From: a bacterium | GTDB taxonomy: Bacteria; Pseudomonadota; Alphaproteobacteria; Caulobacterales; Caulobacteraceae | Reading direction: 5' to 3' | Length of the DNA stretch: 64,000 bases | Assembly: GCA_030824495.1 (NCBI GenBank) | Contig: JAVBXP010000077.1 | Location: forward strand, 1 to 64,000 | Shown here: positions 8,393 through 17,013 of the stretch, piece by piece | How positions within the stretch are numbered: the first letter of the stretch is position 1 | Layout: every line of letters begins with the position of its first letter | Notes under the pieces: model-generated | Seen by the model: only the letters and a program-made list of their open reading frames with translations | Told to the model about the DNA's origin: nothing | The model's database searches: none | Position numbers and translations under genes: made by a program

Positions 8393-9061
8393 TTAGCCAG
8401 CGCCGCGCAAAACACGGGCGAGGAAGTCGCCGCCCAGTCGCAGTCCGGCCTCGTCGATGCTATGGCCCAGTCTGGGCGAGGCATGGGTGCTGATCTCGAA
8501 GCCCATGCCTTTGAACTCGGCCTGCGCCTGGCCCATGGCGGTGAAGGGCACCATGGGGTCAGCTTCTCCGTGAACCAGGAGCACGGGCGGCTTGGTCTTC
8601 ACTTCGGTCTGCAGCGCGTCTGGATCGGCCAGCATGCCTGAATAGCCGACGATCCCACCAAGGGCCTCAGGTCTCCGCGGCCCCACATGCAGAGCCATCA
8701 TGGTTCCTTGGCTGAACCCGACCAGCGCAACCTTGCTGTTTGGAAGGTCGTAGGCGGCCCGGTGCATGTCGATGAAGGCGTTCACCAGCGGGGCGGCCTG
8801 TCGCACGCCCGCCGCCCGGCTCTCTCGTCCAAGATCGCTCAGCGACCACCATTGGTAGCCACCCGGCGCGCCGGGACAGATCTCCGGGGCGTTGGGCGCC
8901 ATGAAGACGGTGTCGGGCAGGCTGGCGCGCCAGTAGGGGACAAGCCCCATCAGGTCGTCACCGTTCGAGCCATAGCCGTGCAGCAGGATCACCATCGATT
9001 GGGGTTTTCGGCCACTTGCCGGGGCGGCCATCGGGCCTTTGAGGCGGGTCACGTCGGTCAT
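8393..9061 (-). CDS. Carboxylesterase/phospholipase-type alpha/beta hydrolase
   Basis: About 222 residues of the Abhydrolase_2 family (YpfH/carboxylesterase-2 type). Visible features are the oxyanion-side strand VILLHGYGSNGDDL, nucleophile elbow GFSQG, acid HGEADPMVP and catalytic His in LGHSID. There is no signal peptide, so it should be cytoplasmic. The start at MTDVTRL is preferred to an in-frame ATG 14 codons upstream, because homologous sequence begins there. The natural substrate is uncertain. Confidence 0.87.
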   Translation of the reverse strand: MTDVTRLKGPMAAPASGRKPQSMVILLHGYGSNGDDLMGLVPYWRASLPDTVFMAPNAPEICPGAPGGYQWWSLSDLGRESRAAGVRQAAPLVNAFIDMHRAAYDLPNSKVALVGFSQGTMMALHVGPRRPEALGGIVGYSGMLADPDALQTEVKTKPPVLLVHGEADPMVPFTAMGQAQAEFKGMGFEISTHASPRLGHSIDEAGLRLGGDFLARVLRGAG

Positions 9062-9212
9062 CGTTCGGTGGTGCGGGAAACTGATAGCCCGGTCAACGCC
9101 CACCTGCTGACTAGGGAGCTTGCGGCCCGGGGTAGGGAGCGTGAATACTCTGGGCCATTACCAAGAGGCCTAGCTGCGGCCTTCAAAGATAATTCCTAGG
9201 GACGGCAAACTC

Positions 9213-10208
9213 ATGATCAACACCCGCATTACGGAAATGTTCGGCATCGAGACGCCCATTGTGATGGGCGGAATGACCGGCGTCGGCCATGCGCCCCTGG
9301 TGGCGGCTGTGGCCAATGCCGGCGCTTTGGGCTTCATCGTCGCGCACCATTCGCCGTCGGCCGAGGAGCTCTGGAAGGAAATTCAGCGCTGCCGCGATCT
9401 CACTGACAAGCCGTTCGGCATCAATCTGACCCTGCTGCCGTCGCTCAATCCCATTCCCTACGACGAGTATCGGCAGGCCATCATCGAGTCCGGGATCAAG
9501 ATCGTCGAAACCGCGGGACGTAACCCGACCGATCACCTGCCCGACTTCAAGGCCAATGGGGTGAAGGTCATCCACAAATGCACCTCGGTCCGCCATGCGG
9601 TGACCGCCGTGCGCTACGGCGTCGATGTGGTGTCGATCGACGGCTTTGAATGCGCCGGCCATCCGGGCGAGGACGACGTCGGCCTGGTCGTGCTGCTGCC
9701 GGCGACCGTCGATGCGGTTGATGTGCCGGTTATCGCCTCGGGCGGCATGGCCGATGGCCGCGGCCTGGCCGCCGCGCTGGCGCTGGGGGCCGACGGCGTC
9801 AACATGGGCACTCGCTTCATGGCGACCCAGGAGTGCGCCATCCATGAGAACGTGAAGCGCAAGATCGTCGAGAATACCGAGCGCGATACGCTGCTGACCA
9901 ATCGCACTCTGCGCAACACCAGCCGCGTGGCGCGGAACGCCGTCTCCGAGGAGGTGGTGCGGATCCAGCAGGACGCGACCAAGACGATCGACGACGTTCG
10001 CCACCTGGTCGCCGGCATTCGCGGCCGCACCAACGTCATGGGCAAGGGCGACACCGACGACGGCATCTGGACCGTGGGCCAGAGCCAGGGCCTCATCCAC
10101 GACATCCCGACTGTGGCCGAGATGGTGCACGCCGTGAACCGCCAGGCCGAGGAGTGCCTGCTGCGCGGCGCCCAACGCGTGACGGTTTCGGATCGCCAGC
10201 CGGCCTAG
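9213..10208 (+). CDS. Nitronate monooxygenase (2-nitropropane dioxygenase-like flavoprotein)
   Basis: A 331-residue FMN-dependent TIM barrel. The N-terminus FGIETPIVMGGMTGVG...LVAAVANAGALGFI is the family signature, VSIDGFECAGHPGED carries the conserved substrate/FMN loop with its His, and IASGGMADGRGLAAALALGADGVNMGTRF is the phosphate-binding half-barrel (quoted in part). These enzymes oxidise alkyl nitronates to carbonyl compounds and nitrite; many homologues have other or unknown substrates. A strong hairpin terminator follows immediately. Confidence 0.88.
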   Translation: MINTRITEMFGIETPIVMGGMTGVGHAPLVAAVANAGALGFIVAHHSPSAEELWKEIQRCRDLTDKPFGINLTLLPSLNPIPYDEYRQAIIESGIKIVETAGRNPTDHLPDFKANGVKVIHKCTSVRHAVTAVRYGVDVVSIDGFECAGHPGEDDVGLVVLLPATVDAVDVPVIASGGMADGRGLAAALALGADGVNMGTRFMATQECAIHENVKRKIVENTERDTLLTNRTLRNTSRVARNAVSEEVVRIQQDATKTIDDVRHLVAGIRGRTNVMGKGDTDDGIWTVGQSQGLIHDIPTVAEMVHAVNRQAEECLLRGAQRVTVSDRQPA

Positions 10209-10216
10209 CCGAGCTT

Positions 10217-10250
10217 CCGGCCGGCGTTGACGTGGCGCCGGCCGGGCTTT
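10217..10250 (+). terminator. Terminator after the nitronate monooxygenase gene
   Basis: CCGGCCGGCG pairs perfectly with CGCCGGCCGG around a 9-nt loop, followed by GCTTT. It separates this gene from the Nudix gene 33 bp downstream. Confidence 0.75.
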
Positions 10251-10282
10251 CGGATCCAACGCACTCAAGGTACCCAGGTGCG

Positions 10283-10909
10283 ATGAGTTATCCATTCTCT
10301 TCGGCGGTGCGTGAGATGTTGTCCGCACGCTGCCGCGCCTTTCCTCGGATTGCGCACGAGGGCGTGGAGCTCAAGCGCGCCGCGGTGGCGATCACCCTGG
10401 TCGAGGCCGACGACGGCTCAGGCGAGGTGGCCTTCCTGCTGACGCGGCGGGCGGCCCAGATGCGGGCGCATGCAGGGCAATGGGCCTTGCCTGGCGGCCG
10501 CTGCGATCCTGGCGAGACCCTGGAGGAAGCGGCGCTGCGCGAGCTTCACGAGGAGCTGGGACTGGAAGTGCCCGCTCACGATGTGCTGGGCGTGCTCGAC
10601 GACTATCCAACCCGCTCGGGCTACGCGATCAGTCCCGTGATCACCTGGCTGGACGACGCCAGCGGCATGCGGCTCAATCCGCAGGAGGTGGCCTCGGCGC
10701 ACCGGTTCCGGCTCGATCAGATCCTCGGTGACGACGCCGTCGATTTCGAGGTGATCCCGGAGAGCCCGCGCCCCCTGGTCCGCATGCGGGTCGGCGAGCA
10801 GCACATCCACGCCCCGACAGCGGCGCTGATCTACCAATTCCGGGAATTGGTCGCCGGGCGCATCACCCGCGTGGCCGATCTCGAGCAGCCTGTGTTCGCC
10901 TGGCGCTGA
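10283..10909 (+). CDS. Nudix hydrolase, CoA pyrophosphatase type
   Basis: About 208 residues. The Nudix box GGRCDPGETLEEAALRELHEELG fits GX5EX7REUXEEXGU (quoted in part). The upstream LLTRRAAQMRAHAGQWALPG resembles the NuCoA motif of CoA and acyl-CoA diphosphatases. The ATG at 10283 is chosen over earlier in-frame starts because those lie in the preceding terminator and read Pro/Ala-rich junk. CoA turnover is the likely role; another nucleotide-diphosphate substrate is possible. Confidence 0.83.
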   Translation: MSYPFSSAVREMLSARCRAFPRIAHEGVELKRAAVAITLVEADDGSGEVAFLLTRRAAQMRAHAGQWALPGGRCDPGETLEEAALRELHEELGLEVPAHDVLGVLDDYPTRSGYAISPVITWLDDASGMRLNPQEVASAHRFRLDQILGDDAVDFEVIPESPRPLVRMRVGEQHIHAPTAALIYQFRELVAGRITRVADLEQPVFAWR

Positions 10910-10918
10910 CCTGCTTGG

Positions 10919-12190
10919 TCAGGGCGCCAGCAGGGCGGCGAACTCGGCTTCCGGCAGCAGCGAGCCGCCCGTGGTCCAGACGACATGGACAGGCTCGGCG
11001 TCGTTGTCGATCACACCGGCGGCGCGCGCTCGGCTCTTGAACAGATCGAGCGCGGCGAAGCCGGAGGCGCCTGACGGCTCAAGCCGCAGGCCGGCCTGCT
11101 CCCACGCCCGGCGCACCCAATCCACCATGGCCTGGTCGGTGACGCCGACGGCCGCGTCGATGTTGCGACCGATCGCCTGCATCACGAAGGGAGAGGCCGA
11201 GGGGACAGCCAGACCATCGGCGATGGTGTCGTTCGTTAGGCCAAATTCGTAAATGCTGACGGGCCGACCTTGCCCCACAGCCAAGGCCGCGAAGACGCAG
11301 GGCGAAGCGACGGGTTCAACGAAAACGGCCAGGACGTGCTCGCCGTAGATCTGCTTCAAGCCGGCGGTGATCCCGCCGGGCGCGCCGCCCACTCCGCATG
11401 GCAAGTATACGATGAGCGGACGGCCTGGGCCGATCGTCAGGCCCCGCGCGGAAAGCTGATCGGCTAGTTCGGCGGCCGCGACGGCGTAGCCTACGAACAG
11501 GCGGCGCGAGTCCTCGTCGTCGATGAAGTAGGCGTCTTCCGCCGCTGCAGCCTGACGAGCGCGTGCGACCGCGCCGGTATAGTCGCAGTCATGCTCCACG
11601 ACCGTGGCGCCGATCGCCCTGAGCCGTTCCTTCTTCCAGCTCTTGGCGTCGTGGGACATGTGGATTTCGGCCTGTAAGCCGAGCGCTCTGGCCACGCGCC
11701 CGATCGCAAAGCCGAGATTTCCGGTGCTGGCGACGACGACCCGATGGGCTTCGAGCACGGCCAGGCCCGCCGGGGCGAGCAAGGCTTCCAGGGACTGACC
11801 TGGCCGGAGCAAGCCGCGATCCAGGGCCAGTTCCTCGACATGGCAAAGCAGTTCGTAGACCCCGCCCCGGGCCTTGACCGATCCGGCCATTGGCAGGGCG
11901 TGATCGCACTTCACCAACAAGTCCAGCGTCGAATACACCGGGTAGTCGATCAGGTCGGACGAGATTTGACCGTTCCAATTATTGGCTGGGAACAGAGCGC
12001 GCAGCACGGGTTCAAACCTCGTGAACCTGGCGCGCGCCTCGGCGACCTCTTCGGTGCTCAGCGGCGCGGCGTCGATGGCCAATCCTAGACCAGGCTCGCG
12101 GAGCCAGACGGCGGCCTCGCCGCGAACCAACGGCGCGATCGCCGCGAGGGCGTCATCGGGGTAGGGGGCGTGAGGCTGATCATCACTCAT
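10919..12190 (-). CDS. dsdA: D-serine dehydratase (D-serine ammonia-lyase)
   Basis: About 423 residues, the usual length for DsdA. It converts D-serine to pyruvate and ammonia with pyridoxal phosphate. The PLP lysine lies in GSVKARGG, the substrate/PLP loop is ASTGNLGFAIG, and the glycine-rich phosphate cup is LPCGVGGAPGG. The NNWNGQISSDL region is typical of DsdA. The frame is open 23 codons further upstream, but MSDDQP is the first plausible start. No dsdC or dsdX neighbours are present. It is convergent with the Nudix gene. Confidence 0.9.
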   Translation of the reverse strand: MSDDQPHAPYPDDALAAIAPLVRGEAAVWLREPGLGLAIDAAPLSTEEVAEARARFTRFEPVLRALFPANNWNGQISSDLIDYPVYSTLDLLVKCDHALPMAGSVKARGGVYELLCHVEELALDRGLLRPGQSLEALLAPAGLAVLEAHRVVVASTGNLGFAIGRVARALGLQAEIHMSHDAKSWKKERLRAIGATVVEHDCDYTGAVARARQAAAAEDAYFIDDEDSRRLFVGYAVAAAELADQLSARGLTIGPGRPLIVYLPCGVGGAPGGITAGLKQIYGEHVLAVFVEPVASPCVFAALAVGQGRPVSIYEFGLTNDTIADGLAVPSASPFVMQAIGRNIDAAVGVTDQAMVDWVRRAWEQAGLRLEPSGASGFAALDLFKSRARAAGVIDNDAEPVHVVWTTGGSLLPEAEFAALLAP

Positions 12191-12382
12191 GGGAAATGAA
12201 CATCGCACCGACCGGTTGGAGGCAAGCGGCGTTCGCGCGCCCATGTTCGAAATCACCACGCCACCAGATCCCGGCTCGCAGGGAGCAGGGCTGATCGCCG
12301 AGTGTCGCAGATCTGCGTCGCTGTGTGTCAGGTCGGTTATCTCGCGTCATCTTCATGCGAGGCCTAGGGCCTAGACCCAGTT

Positions 12383-12413
12383 GAGTTGAGCATCAATCGG
12401 GTGCTCAGTACTC
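12383..12413. promoter_or_regulatory. Inverted repeat in the dsdA/RND intergenic region
   Basis: GAGTTGAGCA and TGCTCA-GT-ACTC form an imperfect inverted repeat in the 400-bp gap between dsdA and the efflux operon. It could be an operator, but no local regulator gene is available to match it. The rest of 12191-12592 holds no gene that I can see. Confidence 0.3.
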
Positions 12414-12592
12414 AAACTCCCGTCTGTGGCATGGCCCGAGGTGGATACGGTTGCCCAACCCTGTGACACCTGAGCGGATCGACGCCAGACCCGGTCGAAC
12501 AACTTGCTTCATCGTCAGGCTCTCCAGCTTGGTGGAGCTTTTTCGCAGTAGCGAACTTCTATCCCTGCCGACAATCGATGAGGTGAAGCGTC

Positions 12593-13795
12593 TTGGCTAT
12601 CGAGCGTAGGAAGCCTCGCCTCCGAGCGTCCACGTGGCTGGCGCTCGGCGCCTTGAGCCTGCTCGCCGCCTGCGGGGCCAAGCCCGGCGATCACGCGGGC
12701 GCCGATGGGGGCCCACTTGCGGTCGGATATGTCGTCGTTCAGCCGAGCCGGGTCGATCTTGTAAGCGAGCTGCCCGGACGGGTTGTCGCTTCCGAAAGTT
12801 CCGAAGTCCGGCCCCAGGTTTCCGGCGTGATCCAGCGGCGGCTCTTCACCGAAGGATCGGTCGTGAAGCGTGGCCAGCCGCTCTACCAGATCGATCCCAG
12901 TCTTTATCAGGCGGCTGTGAACCAGGCGCAGGCCAATGTGCAGAGCGCCGAGGCCAATCTCCGCGCGGCCCAGGCGCTGGCGAACCGGAACAAGCCGCTG
13001 GCGGCGATCGAAGCGGTCAGCCAGCAGGACTATGAGAACGCGGTCGCCGCAGCCGCTCAGGCCGCCGCCACCGTGGCCCAGACCAAGGCTGCGCTGGAGA
13101 CCGCGCGGATCAATCTGCGGTTCACCACCGTTCCCGCACCGATCAGCGGCAGGATCGGCCGGTCGCTATTTACGGTCGGCGCGCTGGTCACCTCCAGCCA
13201 GGCGGACCCGCTGGCGAGCATCCAGCAACTCGACCCGATCTTCATCGATATCCAGCAGTCGAGCGGCGAACTTCTGGCCCTTCGTCAGGCCCTGGCTTCG
13301 GGAGGGTTGGTTCCCGGCAGCGCCGCTGCGCGCTTCAAGCTAGAGGACGGGAGCACTTACGATCAGGCCGGCACAGTGGAGTTCGCCGAGGCCGTCGTCG
13401 ATCCGGCGACGGGGACGGTGACCCTGCGGGCGCGCGTCGCCAATCCAAATGGAACGTTGCTTCCCGGAATGTTCGTCCGGGCGGTGTTCGCACCGGCGAT
13501 TAACACTGCGGCCTTCCTGGTCCCACAGGAGGCGGTCTCGCGCGATCCGAAGGGCGGGGCGAGCGTCTATCTGGTCGGCGCCGGCGACAAGGCACAGCAG
13601 CGAACGATCACCGCCGCGCGCACCCAAGGGCAGTTCTGGGTGGTGACTGAGGGGCTGAAGGCGGGCGACCGGGTGATCACCCAGGGACTTGCGAATGTTC
13701 AGCCTGAAAAGGCTCTGCGACCGGTCCCGGCGAGCGCCCCGCAGACCATCCAACCGCCCAAGGCCGGCGCCGCTCCCCGTGCGGGAGGCGGCTGA
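12593..13795 (+). CDS. RND efflux periplasmic adaptor (AcrA/MexA-type membrane fusion protein)
   Basis: A 400-residue lipoprotein adaptor that links the inner-membrane pump to the outer-membrane channel. The N-terminus has a basic stretch, a hydrophobic core and the lipobox LLAAC (Cys ~27). VRPQVSGVIQRRLFTEGSVV is the first half-lipoyl motif, then the alpha-hairpin (~100-165), and FTTVPAPISGRIGRSLFTVG is the second half. The start is TTG, read from GAGGTGA six bases upstream; an ATG 15 bp earlier is closed by an immediate stop. First gene of a three-gene operon, with the pump start 3 bp after the stop. Confidence 0.93.
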   Translation: MAIERRKPRLRASTWLALGALSLLAACGAKPGDHAGADGGPLAVGYVVVQPSRVDLVSELPGRVVASESSEVRPQVSGVIQRRLFTEGSVVKRGQPLYQIDPSLYQAAVNQAQANVQSAEANLRAAQALANRNKPLAAIEAVSQQDYENAVAAAAQAAATVAQTKAALETARINLRFTTVPAPISGRIGRSLFTVGALVTSSQADPLASIQQLDPIFIDIQQSSGELLALRQALASGGLVPGSAAARFKLEDGSTYDQAGTVEFAEAVVDPATGTVTLRARVANPNGTLLPGMFVRAVFAPAINTAAFLVPQEAVSRDPKGGASVYLVGAGDKAQQRTITAARTQGQFWVVTEGLKAGDRVITQGLANVQPEKALRPVPASAPQTIQPPKAGAAPRAGGG

Positions 13796-13800
13796 CCGTC

Positions 13801-16800
13801 ATGTTTTCCCGCGTCTTTATCGATCGCCCGATCTTCGCCTGGGTGATCGCCATCCTGATCATGATGGCCGGCGCAGGCTCCATCCTGGGCTTGCCGGTCG
13901 CCCAGTATCCTGATGTCGCGCCGCCCCAGGTTTCGGTCCGCGCCAGCTATCCCGGCGCCTCGGCCGAGACCATCCAGAACAGTGTCACCCAGGTCATCGA
14001 GCAATCCCTGACCGGGATCGATGGGCTGCTCTATTTCAGTTCCTCATCGACCTCGCGCGGCCAGGTCACCATCACCGCCACCTTCGAGAAGGGCGTCGAT
14101 CCCGACATCGCCCAGGTGCAGGTGCAGAACCAGGTCAGCCAGACGCTCTCGCGGCTGCCCAGCCAGGTGCAGCAGCAGGGGCTGGTCGTTCGCAAATCCA
14201 ACCCTGACAACCTGCTGATCGTCGGCGTCTATGACGAGACCGACCGGATGTCGAACGGCGACGTCTCCGACTATCTGGTGTCCAACCTGCAAGACCCGCT
14301 GTCGCGCGTGAAAGGCGTCGGCGACACCAACGTCTTCGGCTCGCAGTACGCGATGCGTATCTGGCTCAATCCTGATCGGCTCGCCAGCTATCAACTGACG
14401 CCTGGCGATGTGGTCACGGCGATCCAGAACCAGAACGCCGAGGTCGCGGCGGGGGAGTTGGGCGGTCAACCGCAGCCCGACACGCAAATGCTGAACGCGA
14501 CGGTCACCGCCCAATCGCGCCTCCAGACGCCTGAGCAATTCGCCAAGATCATCCTCAAGAGCCAGCAGGACGGTTCGGCGGTGGTGCTGTCGGACGTGGC
14601 GCGCGTTGAGCTTGGCCAGGAGAATTACAACGCCCGCAGCCGGGTCAATCGCCACCCCGGCGCGGGTCTCGCCATCCTGTTGGCCCCCGGCGCCGACGCT
14701 CTGAAGACCTCAGAGCTGGTCAAGGCGGAGGTCGAGAAGGCCGCGAAGTCGTTTCCGGCGGGCCTGAAATACGCCTACGCCAACGACACGACCGACTTCA
14801 TCAAGTTGTCGATCACCGAGGTGGTCAAGACCCTGGCCGAGGCCATCGTCCTGGTGATCATCGTGATGTTCGTGTTCCTGCAAAGCTGGCGCGCGACGCT
14901 GGTGCCGGCGATCGCGGTGCCGGTGGTGCTGCTGGGCACGTTCGGCGTGCTCTACATCGCCGGCTTCTCGATCAACACCATGACGCTCTTCGCCCTGGTG
15001 CTGGCCATCGGCCTGTTGGTCGACGACGCCATCGTCGTGGTCGAAAACGTCGAGCGGCTGATGGCCGAGGACCCGAACATGACTCCCCGCGAGGCGACCA
15101 TCGCCTCGATGAAGGAGATCAGCATGGCTCTGGTGGCCATCGCCTTGGTGCTATCGGCGGTGTTCCTGCCGATGGCGTTCTTCGGCGGATCGACGGGCGT
15201 GATCTATCGGCAGTTCTCGCTGACGATCATCGCGGCGATGGTGCTCTCAGCCTTCGTGGCGTTGACGCTCAGCCCCGCCCTGACCGCCACTCTGCTTAAG
15301 CAGAAGAGGGCCGAGCACGAGCTGCACGAGAGCGGCTTTGGCCGGCGGTTCCCCGGCGCGGCGCGGGCCATTCACGGGGCCTCGACCTGGTTCAATGAGA
15401 GCTTCGAGCGTCTCGCCGACCGCTACAAGCAGACGGTGCGATGGATCCAGGACCGCAAGCTGATCTTCATGCTGATCTACGGGGCGGTGGTTCTGCTCCT
15501 GGCCGGGCTGTTCCTGCGGCTGCCGACCGGTTTCCTGCCGACCGAAGACCAGGGCGGGGCGATCGTGCAGTTCCAGCTTCCGGCCGGCGCCACCTTGCAC
15601 CGAACTGTCGCAGTGCAGCGGCAGGTCGAGGACTACTTCTATGAGTACGAGAAGCAGAACATCCGCACCATGTTCTCGGTGAGCGGAGGCGGGGGCGGAG
15701 CGAGCGGCCAGAACACCGGCCAAGGGTTCATCAACCTCACCGATTGGGCCGACCGCAAGGGCAAGGACAACAGCGCCGACGCCATCGTGGGCCGCGCCTC
15801 GTCCGCCTTCCACAATTTCCGGGACGCGCGGGTCTTCGCATTGGTCCCCCCCGCCATTCGCGGCCTTGGCCAGTCGGACGGGTTCACGATGGAGCTGTTG
15901 AATTCAAGCGGCATGCCGCGTGCGGAATTCGACGCCGCCCGTGACAAACTTCTGCAAGCGGCTCGAAGCGATCCGGCGCTGGCCTCGGTCAGGCTGACCG
16001 AACTGCCCGATATCGCCACGCTGAAGATCGACACCGACGCCCGCAAGCTGGCCGCGCTCGGTCTCAGCCAGAGCGACGTCAACGCCACGCTCTCCACCGC
16101 ATGGGGCGGGCGCTATGTGAACGACTTCGTGGATCGTGGCCGTGTGAAGCGCGTCTATGTCCAAGGCGACGCGCCCTATCGCGCCGAGCCCTCGGACCTC
16201 GGCGAGTGGTACGTTCGTGGAGCGGCCGGCCAGATGGCGCCCTTCTCCTCGTTCGCCAACGTGTCCTGGTCGCAGGCGCCGACGACGCTGTCGCGCTTCA
16301 ACGGGATTTCATCCTACGAAATCCAAGGATCGGCCGCGCCGGGCGGCAGCTCCGGCCAGGCCATGGAGGCCATCGAGAAGCTGGCCAGCCAGATACCCGG
16401 GACCAGCATCGCCTGGTCCGGCCTCTCCTATCAGGAGCGCCTCTCGTCGGGTCAGGCGCCGCTGCTCTACGGGCTTTCCCTGCTGGTGGTCTTCCTCTGC
16501 CTGGCGGCCCTCTATGAGAGCTGGTCGATCCCCCTGGCCGTGCTGTTGGTCATCCCCTTGGGGCTGGTCGGCGCGGTTCTGGCGGTGACGCTGCGCGGTC
16601 TGATCAACGACGTCTACCTGCAGATCGGGCTGCTCACGACCATGGGGCTCGCGGCCAAGAATGCGATCCTGATCGTCGAGTTCGCGGAGCAGGCCGAGAA
16701 ACGCGGGACACCCGTTGTCGAGGCGGCCATCGAAGCCGCGCGTATCCGCCTGCGTCCCATCCTGATGACCAGCCTGGCCTTCGTGTTCGGCGTGCTGCCC

Positions 16801-17013
16801 CTGGCCATCTCGACCGGGGCCGGCGCCAACAGCCGGATCGCCATCGGCACCGCGGTGATCGGCGGCATGCTGACCGCCACGATCCTGGCGATCTTCTACA
16901 TCCCGCTATTCTTCATCATGGTGCGCCAAGGCTTCCGCGGCGGGGTGAAGTTCATGCGCCGGGGTAGGGACGGCGATCTTCCGCCGCCCGCGACCGAACC
17001 GGAGCATGTCTGA
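13801..17013 (+). CDS. RND efflux pump, AcrB/MexB (HAE1) type inner-membrane subunit
   Basis: A 1070-residue proton-driven drug exporter. It opens with the family's FSRVFIDRPIFAWVIAILIM. The docking/porter domain contains GLLYFSSSSTSRGQVTITATF-type sequence (quoted in part). The proton-relay Asp pair lies in GLLVDDAIVVVENVER, and the second membrane half has LLTTMGLAAKNAILIVEFAEQ. Length and 12-helix layout match AcrB. Acts as a trimer with the adaptor upstream and the NodT channel downstream. Substrates cannot be predicted. Confidence 0.96.
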   Translation: MFSRVFIDRPIFAWVIAILIMMAGAGSILGLPVAQYPDVAPPQVSVRASYPGASAETIQNSVTQVIEQSLTGIDGLLYFSSSSTSRGQVTITATFEKGVDPDIAQVQVQNQVSQTLSRLPSQVQQQGLVVRKSNPDNLLIVGVYDETDRMSNGDVSDYLVSNLQDPLSRVKGVGDTNVFGSQYAMRIWLNPDRLASYQLTPGDVVTAIQNQNAEVAAGELGGQPQPDTQMLNATVTAQSRLQTPEQFAKIILKSQQDGSAVVLSDVARVELGQENYNARSRVNRHPGAGLAILLAPGADALKTSELVKAEVEKAAKSFPAGLKYAYANDTTDFIKLSITEVVKTLAEAIVLVIIVMFVFLQSWRATLVPAIAVPVVLLGTFGVLYIAGFSINTMTLFALVLAIGLLVDDAIVVVENVERLMAEDPNMTPREATIASMKEISMALVAIALVLSAVFLPMAFFGGSTGVIYRQFSLTIIAAMVLSAFVALTLSPALTATLLKQKRAEHELHESGFGRRFPGAARAIHGASTWFNESFERLADRYKQTVRWIQDRKLIFMLIYGAVVLLLAGLFLRLPTGFLPTEDQGGAIVQFQLPAGATLHRTVAVQRQVEDYFYEYEKQNIRTMFSVSGGGGGASGQNTGQGFINLTDWADRKGKDNSADAIVGRASSAFHNFRDARVFALVPPAIRGLGQSDGFTMELLNSSGMPRAEFDAARDKLLQAARSDPALASVRLTELPDIATLKIDTDARKLAALGLSQSDVNATLSTAWGGRYVNDFVDRGRVKRVYVQGDAPYRAEPSDLGEWYVRGAAGQMAPFSSFANVSWSQAPTTLSRFNGISSYEIQGSAAPGGSSGQAMEAIEKLASQIPGTSIAWSGLSYQERLSSGQAPLLYGLSLLVVFLCLAALYESWSIPLAVLLVIPLGLVGAVLAVTLRGLINDVYLQIGLLTTMGLAAKNAILIVEFAEQAEKRGTPVVEAAIEAARIRLRPILMTSLAFVFGVLPLAISTGAGANSRIAIGTAVIGGMLTATILAIFYIPLFFIMVRQGFRGGVKFMRRGRDGDLPPPATEPEHV

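Noticed and set aside
9183..10328. Long minus-strand frame opposite the nitronate monooxygenase gene
   Set aside because: It is a GC-rich antisense shadow; the plus-strand frame has complete family motifs.
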